A stretch of 64,000 nucleotides of DNA from Verrucomicrobiaceae bacterium (GCA_027484445.1 JAIXSY010000055.1:124001-188000), one strand, 5' to 3'. Positions 44,698 to 53,813 are shown, numbered from the stretch's first letter. Translations and numbers: made by a program. Notes: a model not told the origin generated them from the letters alone.

Positions 44698-45897
44698 TCA
44701 ACGACCGCCCGGGATTTCCGTGCTAGCACCGCCACCGAGCATTTCCCCATCGGCCAAATCATAACCGACGACTTCCACCTCACCGCGCCGAATTTTCTTC
44801 TGCGCCATCGCCACGGAGATCCAACGGAACTCGTCATTGTTGTCCAGCAGCACCTTGATCACCATGGTCAAAGGCACGGCCATGAACATGCCCAGAGGTC
44901 CCCAGAGCCACCCCCAGAAAATCACCGAAAGCACCACCACCAAGGCGGAAATGCCAAAGCGCCTGCCGAGGAGATGGGGCTGGACAAAGTTATCCAGACC
45001 GAAATTGACCAAGCCGTAACCGATCGCCACACCAACGGCTGTGCCAGTGCCATGCTGCACCAAAGCCTCAATCACGGCAGGGATACTGGCCGCGCTGGAA
45101 CCCACGGCGGGGATGTAATTGAACACAAAAGCCAAAATCGCCCAAAGCAGAGGATACTGAAGGTCAAAAAACCAGCACCAAACCCCTGCCAAAGCACCCG
45201 TGAGAGCACTGATCAAAGTCTTCACGCCCAAGTATTTCTGAATATCTGTGGCACTGCGCAGGAGCCCACTCAGGTCGGGGCCACCGGCTTGACGAACAGC
45301 GGAGAGGCGACGCTCTGTGCCCTGAGCTTCCATCAGGATGAACATCATCAAGATCAAAACCATGATGAGGCTCGCGAGGAAGCTGGCCACCGTGCCGAAG
45401 GTGCTGCCCAGCATCGAACCCAATCGGGTCACGACATCTTGTTGGGTGACGTAACTGATGAGCTGATTCCAATCGAAAAGGGTATCAATCGCCACCTTTG
45501 CCTCCGTGACTCCATTGTCTTGAAGCCATCCGGCGAATTCGTTCATGTAGGTCTGCAAACCGCGAATGTAACGCGGCAGATCTTTGTTAAAGCTCATCAA
45601 CAAGCGCACGGCCAGCGTGATGATGCCTGCCAGAAAGCCCAAATTCACCAACAGCGTGATGCCGAGCGCCACCACGGAGGGGATTTTTTTCTTAACCAAC
45701 CAGCGGAGCAACGGGAAGCTGAGCACGGCGAGAAAGAAGGCATACACCACGGGCACCAAAACCCCGGCGGCCTGTCTCATCGCCGCCAGCACGATGATCA
45801 GGCAGGCTAGGGACAGCAGCATCCTCGAGCTCTTCTGCCCCCAAGGAATGTCTTTGTCCGATGCTTCTCTCTCTGAACTCATGCGTTGCGGCTGCAA
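44698..45897 (-). CDS. AI-2E family (PerM-like) permease
   Basis: The 399-residue product has about eight membrane helices in the AI-2E/PerM pattern: two at the N-terminus (LLSLACLIIVLAAMRQAAG, VLVPVVYAFFLAVLSF), a soluble loop, then VASFLASLIMVLILMMFILME and the conserved C-terminal block LLWAILAFVFNYIPAVGSSAA with FVQPHLLGRRFGISALVVVLSVIFWGWLWG. Family members include the E. coli TqsA quorum-signal exporter and Na+/H+ antiporters, so the substrate is open. The start may instead be ATG 45882. The gene is alone on its strand; on the other strand the methyltransferase gene is divergent, 122 bases away. Confidence 0.92.
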   Translation of the reverse strand: MQPQRMSSEREASDKDIPWGQKSSRMLLSLACLIIVLAAMRQAAGVLVPVVYAFFLAVLSFPLLRWLVKKKIPSVVALGITLLVNLGFLAGIITLAVRLLMSFNKDLPRYIRGLQTYMNEFAGWLQDNGVTEAKVAIDTLFDWNQLISYVTQQDVVTRLGSMLGSTFGTVASFLASLIMVLILMMFILMEAQGTERRLSAVRQAGGPDLSGLLRSATDIQKYLGVKTLISALTGALAGVWCWFFDLQYPLLWAILAFVFNYIPAVGSSAASIPAVIEALVQHGTGTAVGVAIGYGLVNFGLDNFVQPHLLGRRFGISALVVVLSVIFWGWLWGPLGMFMAVPLTMVIKVLLDNNDEFRWISVAMAQKKIRRGEVEVVGYDLADGEMLGGGASTEIPGGR

Positions 45898-46019
45898 CCG
45901 TCTCTGACAAATCAGAGAGGCACAAGGAAAAAGACCTGTCTCCTTGAGTTCATTCGGGCACGTTCCAAAAAGCGGATGCCATCCGCGAGAACGCCGCTAG
46001 GTCTGACTGCAACGATTTC

Positions 46020-46892
46020 ATGAAGCCCGAACGCCCACCCCGCCAACCCCAATCACCACCCCGTGGTCCGTCTGGCCCTTTTCGAAAACCGACCGCAGCC
46101 TCGCAGCGGAATCCCAAAGCAAAACGCGACCTGAGCCAAGGTGGCACCTCTTGGGAAAAGTCGGCCGACTGGTATGACAAAATCATCGGCGAGCGTGGAT
46201 CGGAGCTCTATCAGGAGGTCGTTATTCCCAGAGCACTAGACCTTTTGCGCCCCGCTCACGGAGAAAAACTCCTCGATCTTGGCTGTGGGCAGGGCGTGTT
46301 TTCGCGAGCACTAGCGACCTCGGGTGCCCTGGTCACAGGGATTGATGCCTCACGCTCTCTTGTAGAAAAGGCACGCAGCTACCCCACTCGGAACAAAATT
46401 CGCTACCTGGAACGTGACGCGGCCCATCTGGAGGGGCTGCGCGATTTCGATGGCATTTCGGCCATCCTTTGTCTGCAAAACCTAGAGCATTTGGATCAGG
46501 TCTGCTCCTCCGCTTTCCAAACCCTAAAGCCTGGAGGCCGCATGCTCTGGGTTCTGAATCACCCTGCCTTTCGCATCCCTCGTCAATCCGCTTGGGGCTT
46601 TGAAGACGAGCGCAAAATCCAATACCGCCGAATCGACGCCTACAGCAGCACACTAACCATCCCCATCGTCATGCATCCGGGGAAGGCCAACAGCGAAACC
46701 ACCCTGAGCATTCATCGCAGCTTTCAGGAACTGACGCAGTGTGGCTTTGGCGCAGGATTTCTGCTATCAGGCCTACAGGAATGGCATTCACACAAGCAAA
46801 GCCAACCCGGCCCACGGGCACGCGCGGAAAACCGAGCCCGGCAGGAGTTCCCCTTGTTCCTAGCTTTGCTCTGGACACGACCTCAGAGCTGA
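46020..46892 (+). CDS. Class I SAM-dependent methyltransferase
   Basis: The 290-residue product has a Pro/Arg-rich, probably flexible start of about 45 residues. It is followed by a Rossmann methyltransferase domain with motif I LLDLGCGQGVFSRALA (about residues 84-99), motif II VTGIDASRSLVEKARS, and post-motif LCLQNLEHLDQVCSSAFQTLKPGGRML. The C-terminal 50 residues are basic and poorly conserved in look. The substrate cannot be assigned; UbiE/UbiG-like and rRNA-type methyltransferases share these motifs. It is divergent from the AI-2E permease and lies 178 bases upstream of hppA. Confidence 0.88.
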   Translation: MKPERPPRQPQSPPRGPSGPFRKPTAASQRNPKAKRDLSQGGTSWEKSADWYDKIIGERGSELYQEVVIPRALDLLRPAHGEKLLDLGCGQGVFSRALATSGALVTGIDASRSLVEKARSYPTRNKIRYLERDAAHLEGLRDFDGISAILCLQNLEHLDQVCSSAFQTLKPGGRMLWVLNHPAFRIPRQSAWGFEDERKIQYRRIDAYSSTLTIPIVMHPGKANSETTLSIHRSFQELTQCGFGAGFLLSGLQEWHSHKQSQPGPRARAENRARQEFPLFLALLWTRPQS

Positions 46893-47070
46893 TTTGCAGC
46901 CGGACCCAAACATCGCCCCTTCATTGGCGTTCGCATCTTCGAGCTCTTCTCAACGCAGCAAGCCAACTCTTCGGCTGTGATGAAAAGGCGGTTGCCAGCC
47001 CAAGGCGACCCGCTAACATCGCCCGCCCTTTTCCCAACCCACCCAACCTCAGCCACCAGCCATACTCCCC

Positions 47071-49125
47071 GTGAATCCGTCATTCCTTCTCACTCAGGGC
47101 ATTCCGATATCCCTCGTGCTCGCGCTCGTGGGCCTCGCTTTTGCCATTTTGTTGATTCGCCAGATCCTTGCCACGTCCCCAGGCAATGAAAAGATGGCCG
47201 AGATCGGGGGTGCCATCCAGCAGGGCGCACGCGCTTACCTGAATCGTCAGATTCGTGCCATCAGCCTGATCGCCATCGTCATCTTTGCGGCGGTTTACTT
47301 TGTGCGCGGTGGTGTGGCCAGCGCTGGTTTTATCGTCGGCGCCGTGTGCTCCCTGGCCGCTGGATACATTGGCATGACCATCGCCGTTCGGGCCAATGTG
47401 AGAACGGCCTGGGCAGCTCGGGAAGGCACTCACCCTGCCCTGAAGGTCGCCTTCAATGGTGGTGCGGTGACTGGCCTGCTGGTCGTGGTGCTGGGCTTGC
47501 TTTCCGTGGGTATCTTTTTCCTTGTCGTGGAAAAAATGTCCGGTGCGAAGGCTGCGATCGATTCTCTCATCGGCTTGGCTCTGGGCAGCTCTTTGATCTC
47601 CGTCTTCGCTCGTCTCGGCGGTGGTATTTACACCAAGGCCGCCGACGTGGGTGCTGACTTGGTGGGCAAAATCGAGCAGAACCTGAACGAAGACGATCCC
47701 CGCAACCCGGCGACCATCGCCGACAACGTGGGTGACAATGTGGGTGACTGTGCAGGGATGGCTGCCGATGTGTTTGAGACCTACGCCGTGAGCTTGATCG
47801 GCGGCGTGCTGGTGGGACATCTCACGGCTCCCGAGGGCAATCATGCCGTGCTCGTCTATCCTTTCGTGCTTTGTGGCTTGGCCATTCTGGCCTCGCTCCT
47901 CGGAATCGCCTGGGTCAATTTCGTGAAGCAGAAAGCAACCCCTGCCCTAGTCGGTGGCGTGGCAGTGTCCGGCCTTGTGGCCGCGATCCTCTTCAAGTGG
48001 GCAACGGGCGCGATCTTTACCGCTCCTGTGACAATGGCTGGAATCACCGTGACTCCTTCCGCGCTCTTCTACTGTGCCCTCATCGGCCTAGCGCTCACTT
48101 TTGCAGTCGTGTGGATCACGAATTACTTCACCAGCACGGCTCACAACCCAGTGCGCCGGATTGCCAAAGCCTCCGAAACTGGCCACGCGACCAACATCAT
48201 CGCCGGCATCAGCGTCGGCCATCACGCCACTCTTTTGCCCGTGCTTTGCATCGCGGCTTCCATCTGGGCCTGCTGGGATCTCGCGGGATTGTATGGCATC
48301 GCCATCGCGGTGGTTTCCATGCTGAGCCTCAGCGGCATCATCGTTTCCCTGGATGCCTTCGGCCCCATCACTGACAACGCGGGCGGTGTCGCTGTCATGT
48401 CGGGTCTGCCTGAAGATGTGCGCAAAATCACCGATGAACTCGACGCCGTGGGCAACACCATGAAGGCCGTGACCAAAGGCTACGCCATCGCCTCCGCCGG
48501 CCTCGCTGCTATGGTGCTCTTTGGCAGCTATGTGGAAGAAGTGAAGGCCTTCCTCAAGCTCAAGGAACTCGTCTTTGATCTGATGAATCCACAGGTCATC
48601 ATCGGCATGTTCATTGGCGGCTTGCTACCCTACCTGTTCACGGCTTTTGGCATGGATGCCGTCGGCAACGCCGCAGGCGCGGTGGTGCGTGAGGTTCGGC
48701 GACAAATCGCTGCCAAGCCTGGTATTCTGACGGGCAAAGACACACCCGACTACGGCCAGTGCGTGGACATCGTGACCAAAGCAGCGCTGCAACAGATGAT
48801 CGTGCCTGCCCTGCTGCCCATCATCTTCGTCGTCGGCGTGGCTTTCCTTGGCAAAGAGGCCCTGGGTGGCTTGCTCATCGGCACCATCGTTACCGGACTC
48901 TTCGTCGGCATTGCCATGACCAGCGCCGGTGGAGCCTGGGACAATGCCAAGAAGTATGTGGAAGAAGGCCACCATGGCGGCAAAGGCAGCTTTGCTCACC
49001 AAGCCGCTGTCACAGGAGATACCGTTGGCGATCCTTACAAGGATACCTCCGGCCCGGCCGTGAACCCCATGATCAAGGTCGTGAATGTGCTCGCCATCCT
49101 GGTGATCCCCCTTTTCTTCAAGTAA
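47071..49125 (+). CDS. hppA: K+-independent membrane-bound pyrophosphatase
   Basis: HppA couples pyrophosphate hydrolysis to H+ (or Na+) export. The 684-residue product starts at GTG 47071 and has about 16 membrane helices. The PPi-binding block is present: DVGADLVGKIEQNLNEDDPR, then TIADNVGDNVGDCAGMAADVFE. In the later core, GNTMKAVTKGYAIASAG has Lys at residue 465 in the position where K+-dependent enzymes have Ala, which marks the K+-independent H+-PPase class. The C-terminal acidic loop includes SAGGAWDNAKKYVEEG. It is followed by an intrinsic terminator, so it is probably monocistronic. Confidence 0.95.
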   Translation: MNPSFLLTQGIPISLVLALVGLAFAILLIRQILATSPGNEKMAEIGGAIQQGARAYLNRQIRAISLIAIVIFAAVYFVRGGVASAGFIVGAVCSLAAGYIGMTIAVRANVRTAWAAREGTHPALKVAFNGGAVTGLLVVVLGLLSVGIFFLVVEKMSGAKAAIDSLIGLALGSSLISVFARLGGGIYTKAADVGADLVGKIEQNLNEDDPRNPATIADNVGDNVGDCAGMAADVFETYAVSLIGGVLVGHLTAPEGNHAVLVYPFVLCGLAILASLLGIAWVNFVKQKATPALVGGVAVSGLVAAILFKWATGAIFTAPVTMAGITVTPSALFYCALIGLALTFAVVWITNYFTSTAHNPVRRIAKASETGHATNIIAGISVGHHATLLPVLCIAASIWACWDLAGLYGIAIAVVSMLSLSGIIVSLDAFGPITDNAGGVAVMSGLPEDVRKITDELDAVGNTMKAVTKGYAIASAGLAAMVLFGSYVEEVKAFLKLKELVFDLMNPQVIIGMFIGGLLPYLFTAFGMDAVGNAAGAVVREVRRQIAAKPGILTGKDTPDYGQCVDIVTKAALQQMIVPALLPIIFVVGVAFLGKEALGGLLIGTIVTGLFVGIAMTSAGGAWDNAKKYVEEGHHGGKGSFAHQAAVTGDTVGDPYKDTSGPAVNPMIKVVNVLAILVIPLFFK

Positions 49126-49149
49126 GCCCAGTCGATCCATTTTCCACCC

Positions 49150-49180
49150 AACGGGTACGCCCCCCAGCGCACCCGTTTTT
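49150..49180 (+). terminator. Rho-independent terminator of hppA
   Basis: AACGGGTACGC (49150-49160) pairs with GCGCACCCGTT (49167-49177), 10 of 11 positions, around the loop CCCCCA. The 3' arm runs into five T (49176-49180). It is 24 bases beyond the hppA stop. Confidence 0.85.
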
Positions 49181-49193
49181 CTTGGGCAGAAGC

Positions 49194-51554
49194 CTAGCTG
49201 GCAGCCATCGCCAAAGAGGCAGGAGGAGCGATGGCTGTCGTCTCAGACTCCACGGGCTCATGCCGCGCACGACCAAAAGTCAGTGCCACGATGCTGAGAG
49301 TCGCCACCGAGCTCAGCGGCATCAAAACCGCAGCTGCAAGCGGGCTGAGGAGGCCCATCCAACCGGCGATGACCGTGGCGATGTTGTAGGTCACAGAAAA
49401 AGCAAACACCCTGCGTGTGGCAAGACGATGCAGACGAGCCACCTCCAGCAAGCTGCGGACAAAGCGGAGGCTATGACCCAGGAAAAAGAAGTCCGCCTTT
49501 TGCTCCAAAAAGCTCCGTCCAGTCACGGGACTGCCCGCACACAGCGCGGCATCAAAGGCAAGGCTATCGTTCGCGCCATCACCGATGTACAGAGTATCGT
49601 CCGCATCATGGCGGCGGACCCAATCGGCTTTCTCTTCGGGGCTCATTTCTGCCTGCCAATGGGTTGCCTCCAGGCCTAACTGCGCTGCGATCCCCGCCAC
49701 CTTCAGGCGGCGATCTCCACTGAGGATCGAGACCTGTAAACCTTTCTGGCGCAGAGCGTGTGCTTCCCCCACCGACTCAGCACGCAGTTCATCGCGAAAG
49801 CGAAAGCCTGCCAAGACTTGCCCATCCCGGCAGAGCAGAGCATCTGCACCAGCTCCACGCCCCAGAGACCACTTCGCCCCTGCTTCATCGGTGAAGGCCA
49901 CTCCCTGTCCGATGCTTTCCTGGACTTCTGCGCCTGCCCACGTCTCACCCGGACCGATGGCGTCGAACAAACTACGGCTCACAGGATGCAGATTGCCTGT
50001 GACCAAGGTTCTCAGCGCACAGGCGGCTTGACCATCCAGTTTTTTCAGCACCTCAGGATTTTCCAACACGGGGTTTTCCAGGGTCAGCGTGCCCGTCTTG
50101 TCAAAGACCACCTGTCGCACACGCAGGAGTCGCTTCCACAAAGCCAGAGAACGCACGAAAACGCCCATCTTTTCCGCACGCGCACAGGCCAGTTCCTCTG
50201 CCAAAGGCACGGCGACTCCGAGCGCGCAGGGGCAAGACACCACAAAAATGGAAATCATGACCTGAAGTGCTTCAGCTAGGCCAGCCCCACGCATCAACCA
50301 AGTCACAGCGCCCGCGATGCCCACCAGAACGACCACGGCCAAGTAGCCACGGAGCAGTCTTTCCAGCGCACGATCACGAAACTCACCCGGGCGGCGCGCC
50401 TCCAGCAAGCGATGCAGGGTGCTATCTTGCCAGCTTTCCAACGCTTCAGCTTCTAGGGGTTTCAGCCCAATGTTCAACGCACCCGACGGCAAAAGCTGCC
50501 CTTCCTCTCGCCGCTGAGCCTCGCTTTCACCATTGATCCACTCCAGGCTCACCGAGGCACTGGGACTGATCAGTCGGCTAGCCACAGGGATCGACTGCGC
50601 AGGTTTGATCACAAAGCGCACGCCTGCTTTCAGCACACGCAGCGGCTTGGGCTCAGGCTCATCTTTCACCAGGATGACTTCAGGGATCGAAGTATCGCGC
50701 ATGAGCTTTCGGCGATTTCTCTCCACAGCAGCCTGCTGGGCCCAGCGCCCGACAAGCATCAAAAAAATGAAAATCGCGACGAAGTCGAAATACTTCAGCC
50801 CCTGGACGCCGAGGACCCACCCCCCAATGGAACCAGCATAGGCCGCGATGATCCCCAACGCGATCGGAGTATCAATGTGCAACAGCCCTGCCGAGAGACT
50901 GCGCCAAGCTTTCTCAATGAAATAGCTGCCCCCGACCAGCATGGCCAAGGTCGCTGAAGCAGCCGCAATCAGGTCAAACCAACCCGCAAAGGCGAAGTCA
51001 GTGGGCATGCCAAAGTAGGCAGGCAGGCTAAAGGCCATGGCATTCATGGCAAAGGCCCCACAGACCCCCATGCGCCGTTCGAGACCGGACGACTGCTTTC
51101 GCTCTCCGCCCTCGTGCGGCGGGCCGACGAGGTAACCAAAGGCTTGAAGATCTTTGGCGAAAGCCACGAGGTCAAACCGTTGCGGATCATAAATCAGCAG
51201 CATCTCGCCATGCACGACATCCACATTCACCCGCAGTCCTCCCAGATGCCTGGAAAAGACCCTTTCGATGAGCCAAACACAACCCACACAAGAAATCCCC
51301 TGCAAGGCTAAACTTACCTGCCCTGCCGGTTGCACAGCTAGCCCCAACTGAGACAGCCATTCATAATCTCTTTCACGAAGGCTTTGCGGAGAGACCGGAG
51401 GCAGTGCCACGCCTCCTTTCAGGTCGTAAAAATGATCCAATCCCTGCTCATGCAGCAAATCATGCACATACACACAGCCCGCGCAGCAGAACCCATCGTC
51501 TCGGTTAGCAGGGACGGGCGAGCCGCAGTGTTGGCAGGTGGAAGACATCGGCAT
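49194..51554 (-). CDS. CcoI/FixI-type copper P1B ATPase
   Basis: From ATG 51554 the product is 786 residues. It has a Cys-rich N-terminus (C7, C10, C23, C24 and C27, in CQHCG and CCAGC) that is typical of CcoI/FixI. A heavy-metal domain follows with GISCVGCVWL, then eight or so membrane helices with the metal-path motif SCPCALGVAVPL, the phosphorylation site FDKTGTLTLEN and the hinge YIGDGANDSLAFDAA. CcoI ATPases supply copper for cbb3-type cytochrome oxidase assembly, but no ccoNOQP genes are in the window. A longer frame to 51878 overlaps the glycerate kinase start and looks noncoding. Confidence 0.92.
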   Translation of the reverse strand: MPMSSTCQHCGSPVPANRDDGFCCAGCVYVHDLLHEQGLDHFYDLKGGVALPPVSPQSLRERDYEWLSQLGLAVQPAGQVSLALQGISCVGCVWLIERVFSRHLGGLRVNVDVVHGEMLLIYDPQRFDLVAFAKDLQAFGYLVGPPHEGGERKQSSGLERRMGVCGAFAMNAMAFSLPAYFGMPTDFAFAGWFDLIAAASATLAMLVGGSYFIEKAWRSLSAGLLHIDTPIALGIIAAYAGSIGGWVLGVQGLKYFDFVAIFIFLMLVGRWAQQAAVERNRRKLMRDTSIPEVILVKDEPEPKPLRVLKAGVRFVIKPAQSIPVASRLISPSASVSLEWINGESEAQRREEGQLLPSGALNIGLKPLEAEALESWQDSTLHRLLEARRPGEFRDRALERLLRGYLAVVVLVGIAGAVTWLMRGAGLAEALQVMISIFVVSCPCALGVAVPLAEELACARAEKMGVFVRSLALWKRLLRVRQVVFDKTGTLTLENPVLENPEVLKKLDGQAACALRTLVTGNLHPVSRSLFDAIGPGETWAGAEVQESIGQGVAFTDEAGAKWSLGRGAGADALLCRDGQVLAGFRFRDELRAESVGEAHALRQKGLQVSILSGDRRLKVAGIAAQLGLEATHWQAEMSPEEKADWVRRHDADDTLYIGDGANDSLAFDAALCAGSPVTGRSFLEQKADFFFLGHSLRFVRSLLEVARLHRLATRRVFAFSVTYNIATVIAGWMGLLSPLAAAVLMPLSSVATLSIVALTFGRARHEPVESETTAIAPPASLAMAAS

Positions 51555-51657
51555 CACCCTTCCTCGAACCCCAGGCCTCCCGCTTGCCAGCTCTTGCGTG
51601 AATTGCGCCTGGATTTGCCTTGGCAATCCTACACCAGCCAGGATAAGCGGAATCACC

Positions 51658-52797
51658 ATGCGCATCCTCATCGCCAGCGACAAATACAAAGGCTCCCTCA
51701 CGGCTCCTGACGTGGCAGCCATCTTGAAGCGTGTGTTGGAAAGCCATTGGCCAGAGAGCACGTGTGATGTCTGCCCCATTGCCGATGGTGGCGAAGGCAC
51801 CACAGAAGCGATGATCACGTCCTTGGGTGGCGAATGGATCCATGTGCCGAGCGAAGATGCGAGAGGTCGCGCCATCACAGCGAGCTATGGCATGATTCAG
51901 CAGGATGGCCAAAAGCTCGCCGTCATGGAGATGAGCGCCGCCTCTGGCTTGGCAAAAGTCAGCGATCTTCCGCTCGATCCTATGACCGCCAGCACCTTTG
52001 GCACCGGTTTGATGATGCAGGATGCGGTTCAGCGCGGAGCCTCGCAGCTGATCATCGGCATCGGAGGGAGTGCGACCAATGATGCAGGCTGCGGCATGGC
52101 CAGAGCTCTGGGCTGGCGATTTCTTCGAGCAGATGGCCAGCCCCTAACGATCTTTCCCAGAGACCTAAACCAGCTAAGCCAAATCTTGCCGCCTGAGGCA
52201 AGATGCAGTCTCGAGATCCAGGTCGCCTGTGATGTCAGCAATCCCCTGCTCGGCCCTGAAGGCTGCACCCGCATCTATGGTCCTCAGAAAGGCGTTTGCG
52301 ATCTGGAAGCACATGAACATCGGCTGCAACACCTGACCGATGTCGTAAAGCGCGATGTCAGCGACGAAGAGCTAGCCAAGAGACCTGGAGCAGGCGCTGC
52401 CGGTGGCCTGGGCTATGGCCTGATGGTGTTTGGCCAAGCGCATTTGGTGAGTGGTTTTGACCTCATCGCAAAAGCCATTCATCTCGAAAAAAGAATTGCC
52501 GAGGCCGATTTAATCATCACAGGGGAAGGCAAGCTTGATGGGCAAACGCTGCATGGCAAAGGCCCGCTCGGAGTCGCCCAGATGGCACGTCGCCTGGGCA
52601 AAAAAGTCGTGGCTTTTGCTGGAGCGATTGAGCCCTCCCCCGCCCTGTTGGCCAACTTTGATGCCATGCATGCCATCAAGCCGACTGACATGCCCGTGGC
52701 TGAGGCCATGGCGCGTGCGGCTGAACTTCTCGAAAGGGCCGCACATGAGGCACTGCCCACCTTGCGCCAGCTTGGCAGCGTCGGACCTACATTTTGA
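51658..52797 (+). CDS. Glycerate kinase
   Basis: From ATG 51658 the product is 379 residues and fits the GarK/GlxK family, which phosphorylates D-glycerate. Key blocks are MRILIASDKYKGSLTAPDVA at the start, CDVCPIADGGEGTTEAM, GIGGSATNDAGCGMARALGW, CDVSNPLLGPEGCTRIYGPQKG and GAGAAGGLGYGLM, with DLIITGEGKLDGQTLHGKGP near the end. Length is typical. In the glycerate pathway it would follow a hydroxypyruvate or tartronate semialdehyde reductase; the SerA-like gene is 16 kb away. It is divergent from the copper ATPase gene and is followed by tRNA-Gln after 67 bases. Confidence 0.94.
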   Translation: MRILIASDKYKGSLTAPDVAAILKRVLESHWPESTCDVCPIADGGEGTTEAMITSLGGEWIHVPSEDARGRAITASYGMIQQDGQKLAVMEMSAASGLAKVSDLPLDPMTASTFGTGLMMQDAVQRGASQLIIGIGGSATNDAGCGMARALGWRFLRADGQPLTIFPRDLNQLSQILPPEARCSLEIQVACDVSNPLLGPEGCTRIYGPQKGVCDLEAHEHRLQHLTDVVKRDVSDEELAKRPGAGAAGGLGYGLMVFGQAHLVSGFDLIAKAIHLEKRIAEADLIITGEGKLDGQTLHGKGPLGVAQMARRLGKKVVAFAGAIEPSPALLANFDAMHAIKPTDMPVAEAMARAAELLERAAHEALPTLRQLGSVGPTF

Positions 52798-52820
52798 TGC
52801 CAGATGATCCGCCAAATCGG

Positions 52821-52848
52821 TTGCACAGTGGTAAAGTGCTTCTATGCT
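52821..52848 (+). promoter_or_regulatory. Possible sigma-70-type promoter for tRNA-Gln
   Basis: TTGCAC (52821-52826) and TATGCT (52843-52848) are separated by 16 bases. The second box ends 16 bases before the tRNA start. The match to consensus is partial (3 and 4 of 6), and placement is the main support. Confidence 0.4.
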
Positions 52849-52864
52849 CCACCTCTCACCGCAT

Positions 52865-52938
52865 TACCCCGTGGTGTAACGGTAACACAGGAGATTTTGG
52901 ATCTCTTATTCAAGGTTCGAATCCTTGCGGGGTAGCCA
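52865..52938 (+). tRNA. tRNA-Gln (anticodon TTG)
   Basis: The 74-base gene folds as a cloverleaf. The acceptor TACCCCG (52865-52871) pairs with CGGGGTA (52928-52934), followed by discriminator G and an encoded CCA (52936-52938). The D arm carries GTGGTGTAACGGTAACAC. The anticodon loop is TTTTGGA with anticodon TTG, and the T arm has GGTTCGAATCC. It reads CAA codons. hisA begins nine bases after the CCA end, so the two are almost certainly on one transcript unless a hidden promoter exists. Confidence 0.95.
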
Positions 52939-52947
52939 ATCGTGACC

Positions 52948-53721
52948 ATGACTCGATTCCGCCCCTGCATTGATCTTCACTCCGGTCAGGTAAAACAAAT
53001 CGTCGGGTCCACCCTCAGTGATTCTGGGCTGGGATTGAAGACCAACTTCGTGAGTGATCGCGATGCGGCATGGTATGCTCAGCTTTACCGAAAGGATCAG
53101 CTCGCGGGTGGCCATGTCATCATGCTTGGTCAAGGCAACGAAAGTGCTGCCAAGTCGGCTCTTTCGGCCTATCCTGGCGGACTCCAGATCGGTGGCGGCA
53201 TTCACCCCTGCAATGCAGCCGAGTATCTCGAAGCCGGAGCCAGCCATGTCATCGTCACCAGCTATCTATTCGAGACTGACGGGCGCTTCTCCCAGACAAA
53301 GCTCGACCAAATGGTGGCTGCCACAGGTCGTCAACGTCTGGTCATCGACCTCAGCTGCAAAGCCACCGGAAGCGGCTGGACCGTTGCGATGAATCGCTGG
53401 CAAACGCTGACGGACCTGGAAGTCACGCCAGAGTCACTCCAGCATCTCGCCCGTCATTGCGATGAGTTTTTGATTCACGCGGTGGACGTAGAAGGCAAAT
53501 GCGAAGGCATTGATGCTCTGTTGGTCGAGTTTCTCGGTCAGCATAGCCCCGTGCCGATGACTTACGCAGGCGGCATTCACTGCCTCGCTGATTTGGAAAA
53601 TATCCATCAACTCAGCGATGGCAAAGTCGATGCGACCGTGGGCAGTGCGCTGGACCTTTTCGGTGGTCAAGGAGTCCGCTATCAGGAATTGGTGTCCTTC
53701 AATCAACGTCCATCGAATTGA
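52948..53721 (+). CDS. hisA: Eukaryotic-type ProFAR isomerase (HisA)
   Basis: HisA isomerises ProFAR to PRFAR in histidine synthesis. From ATG 52948 the product is 257 residues. It starts TRFRPCIDLHSGQVKQIVGS, which is the form typical of plant and fungal HIS6-type enzymes and of some bacterial groups, rather than the shorter classical bacterial HisA. Later blocks are LPGGLQIGGGIHP-like (PGGLQIGGGIHPCNAAEYLE), RLVIDLSCKATGSGW and PMTYAGGIHCLADLENIH. No other his gene is in the window. It sits between two tRNA genes, nine bases after tRNA-Gln. A GTG at 52942 is an alternative start. Confidence 0.9.
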   Translation: MTRFRPCIDLHSGQVKQIVGSTLSDSGLGLKTNFVSDRDAAWYAQLYRKDQLAGGHVIMLGQGNESAAKSALSAYPGGLQIGGGIHPCNAAEYLEAGASHVIVTSYLFETDGRFSQTKLDQMVAATGRQRLVIDLSCKATGSGWTVAMNRWQTLTDLEVTPESLQHLARHCDEFLIHAVDVEGKCEGIDALLVEFLGQHSPVPMTYAGGIHCLADLENIHQLSDGKVDATVGSALDLFGGQGVRYQELVSFNQRPSN

Positions 53722-53738
53722 TCTTATCTGAATGAAGA

Positions 53739-53813
53739 TGGTGCGCGGTGCAGGGTTCGAACCTGCGACCCCTGCCGTGTGAAGGCAGTGCTCTACCGCT
53801 GAGCTAACCGCGC
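53739..53813 (-). tRNA. tRNA-Val (anticodon CAC)
   Basis: On the minus strand the 75-base gene starts GCGCGGT (plus 53807-53813), pairs with ACCGCGC (plus 53743-53749), and ends with discriminator A and encoded CCA. The D arm contains TTAGCTCAGCGGTAGAGC. The anticodon stem-loop is CTGCC-TTCACAC-GGCAG with anticodon CAC, and the T arm is GGTTCGAACC. It reads GUG codons and converges with hisA, whose stop is 17 bases away. Confidence 0.96.

Noticed and set aside
44662..45810. 382-residue plus-strand frame opposite the AI-2E permease gene
   Set aside because: Its His/Gln-rich low-complexity look and lack of motifs mark it as the shadow of the permease gene.
48759..49679. 306-residue plus-strand frame spanning the hppA end and the copper ATPase
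   Set aside because: It is Arg/His-rich, crosses the hppA terminator and overlaps two well-identified genes in other frames.
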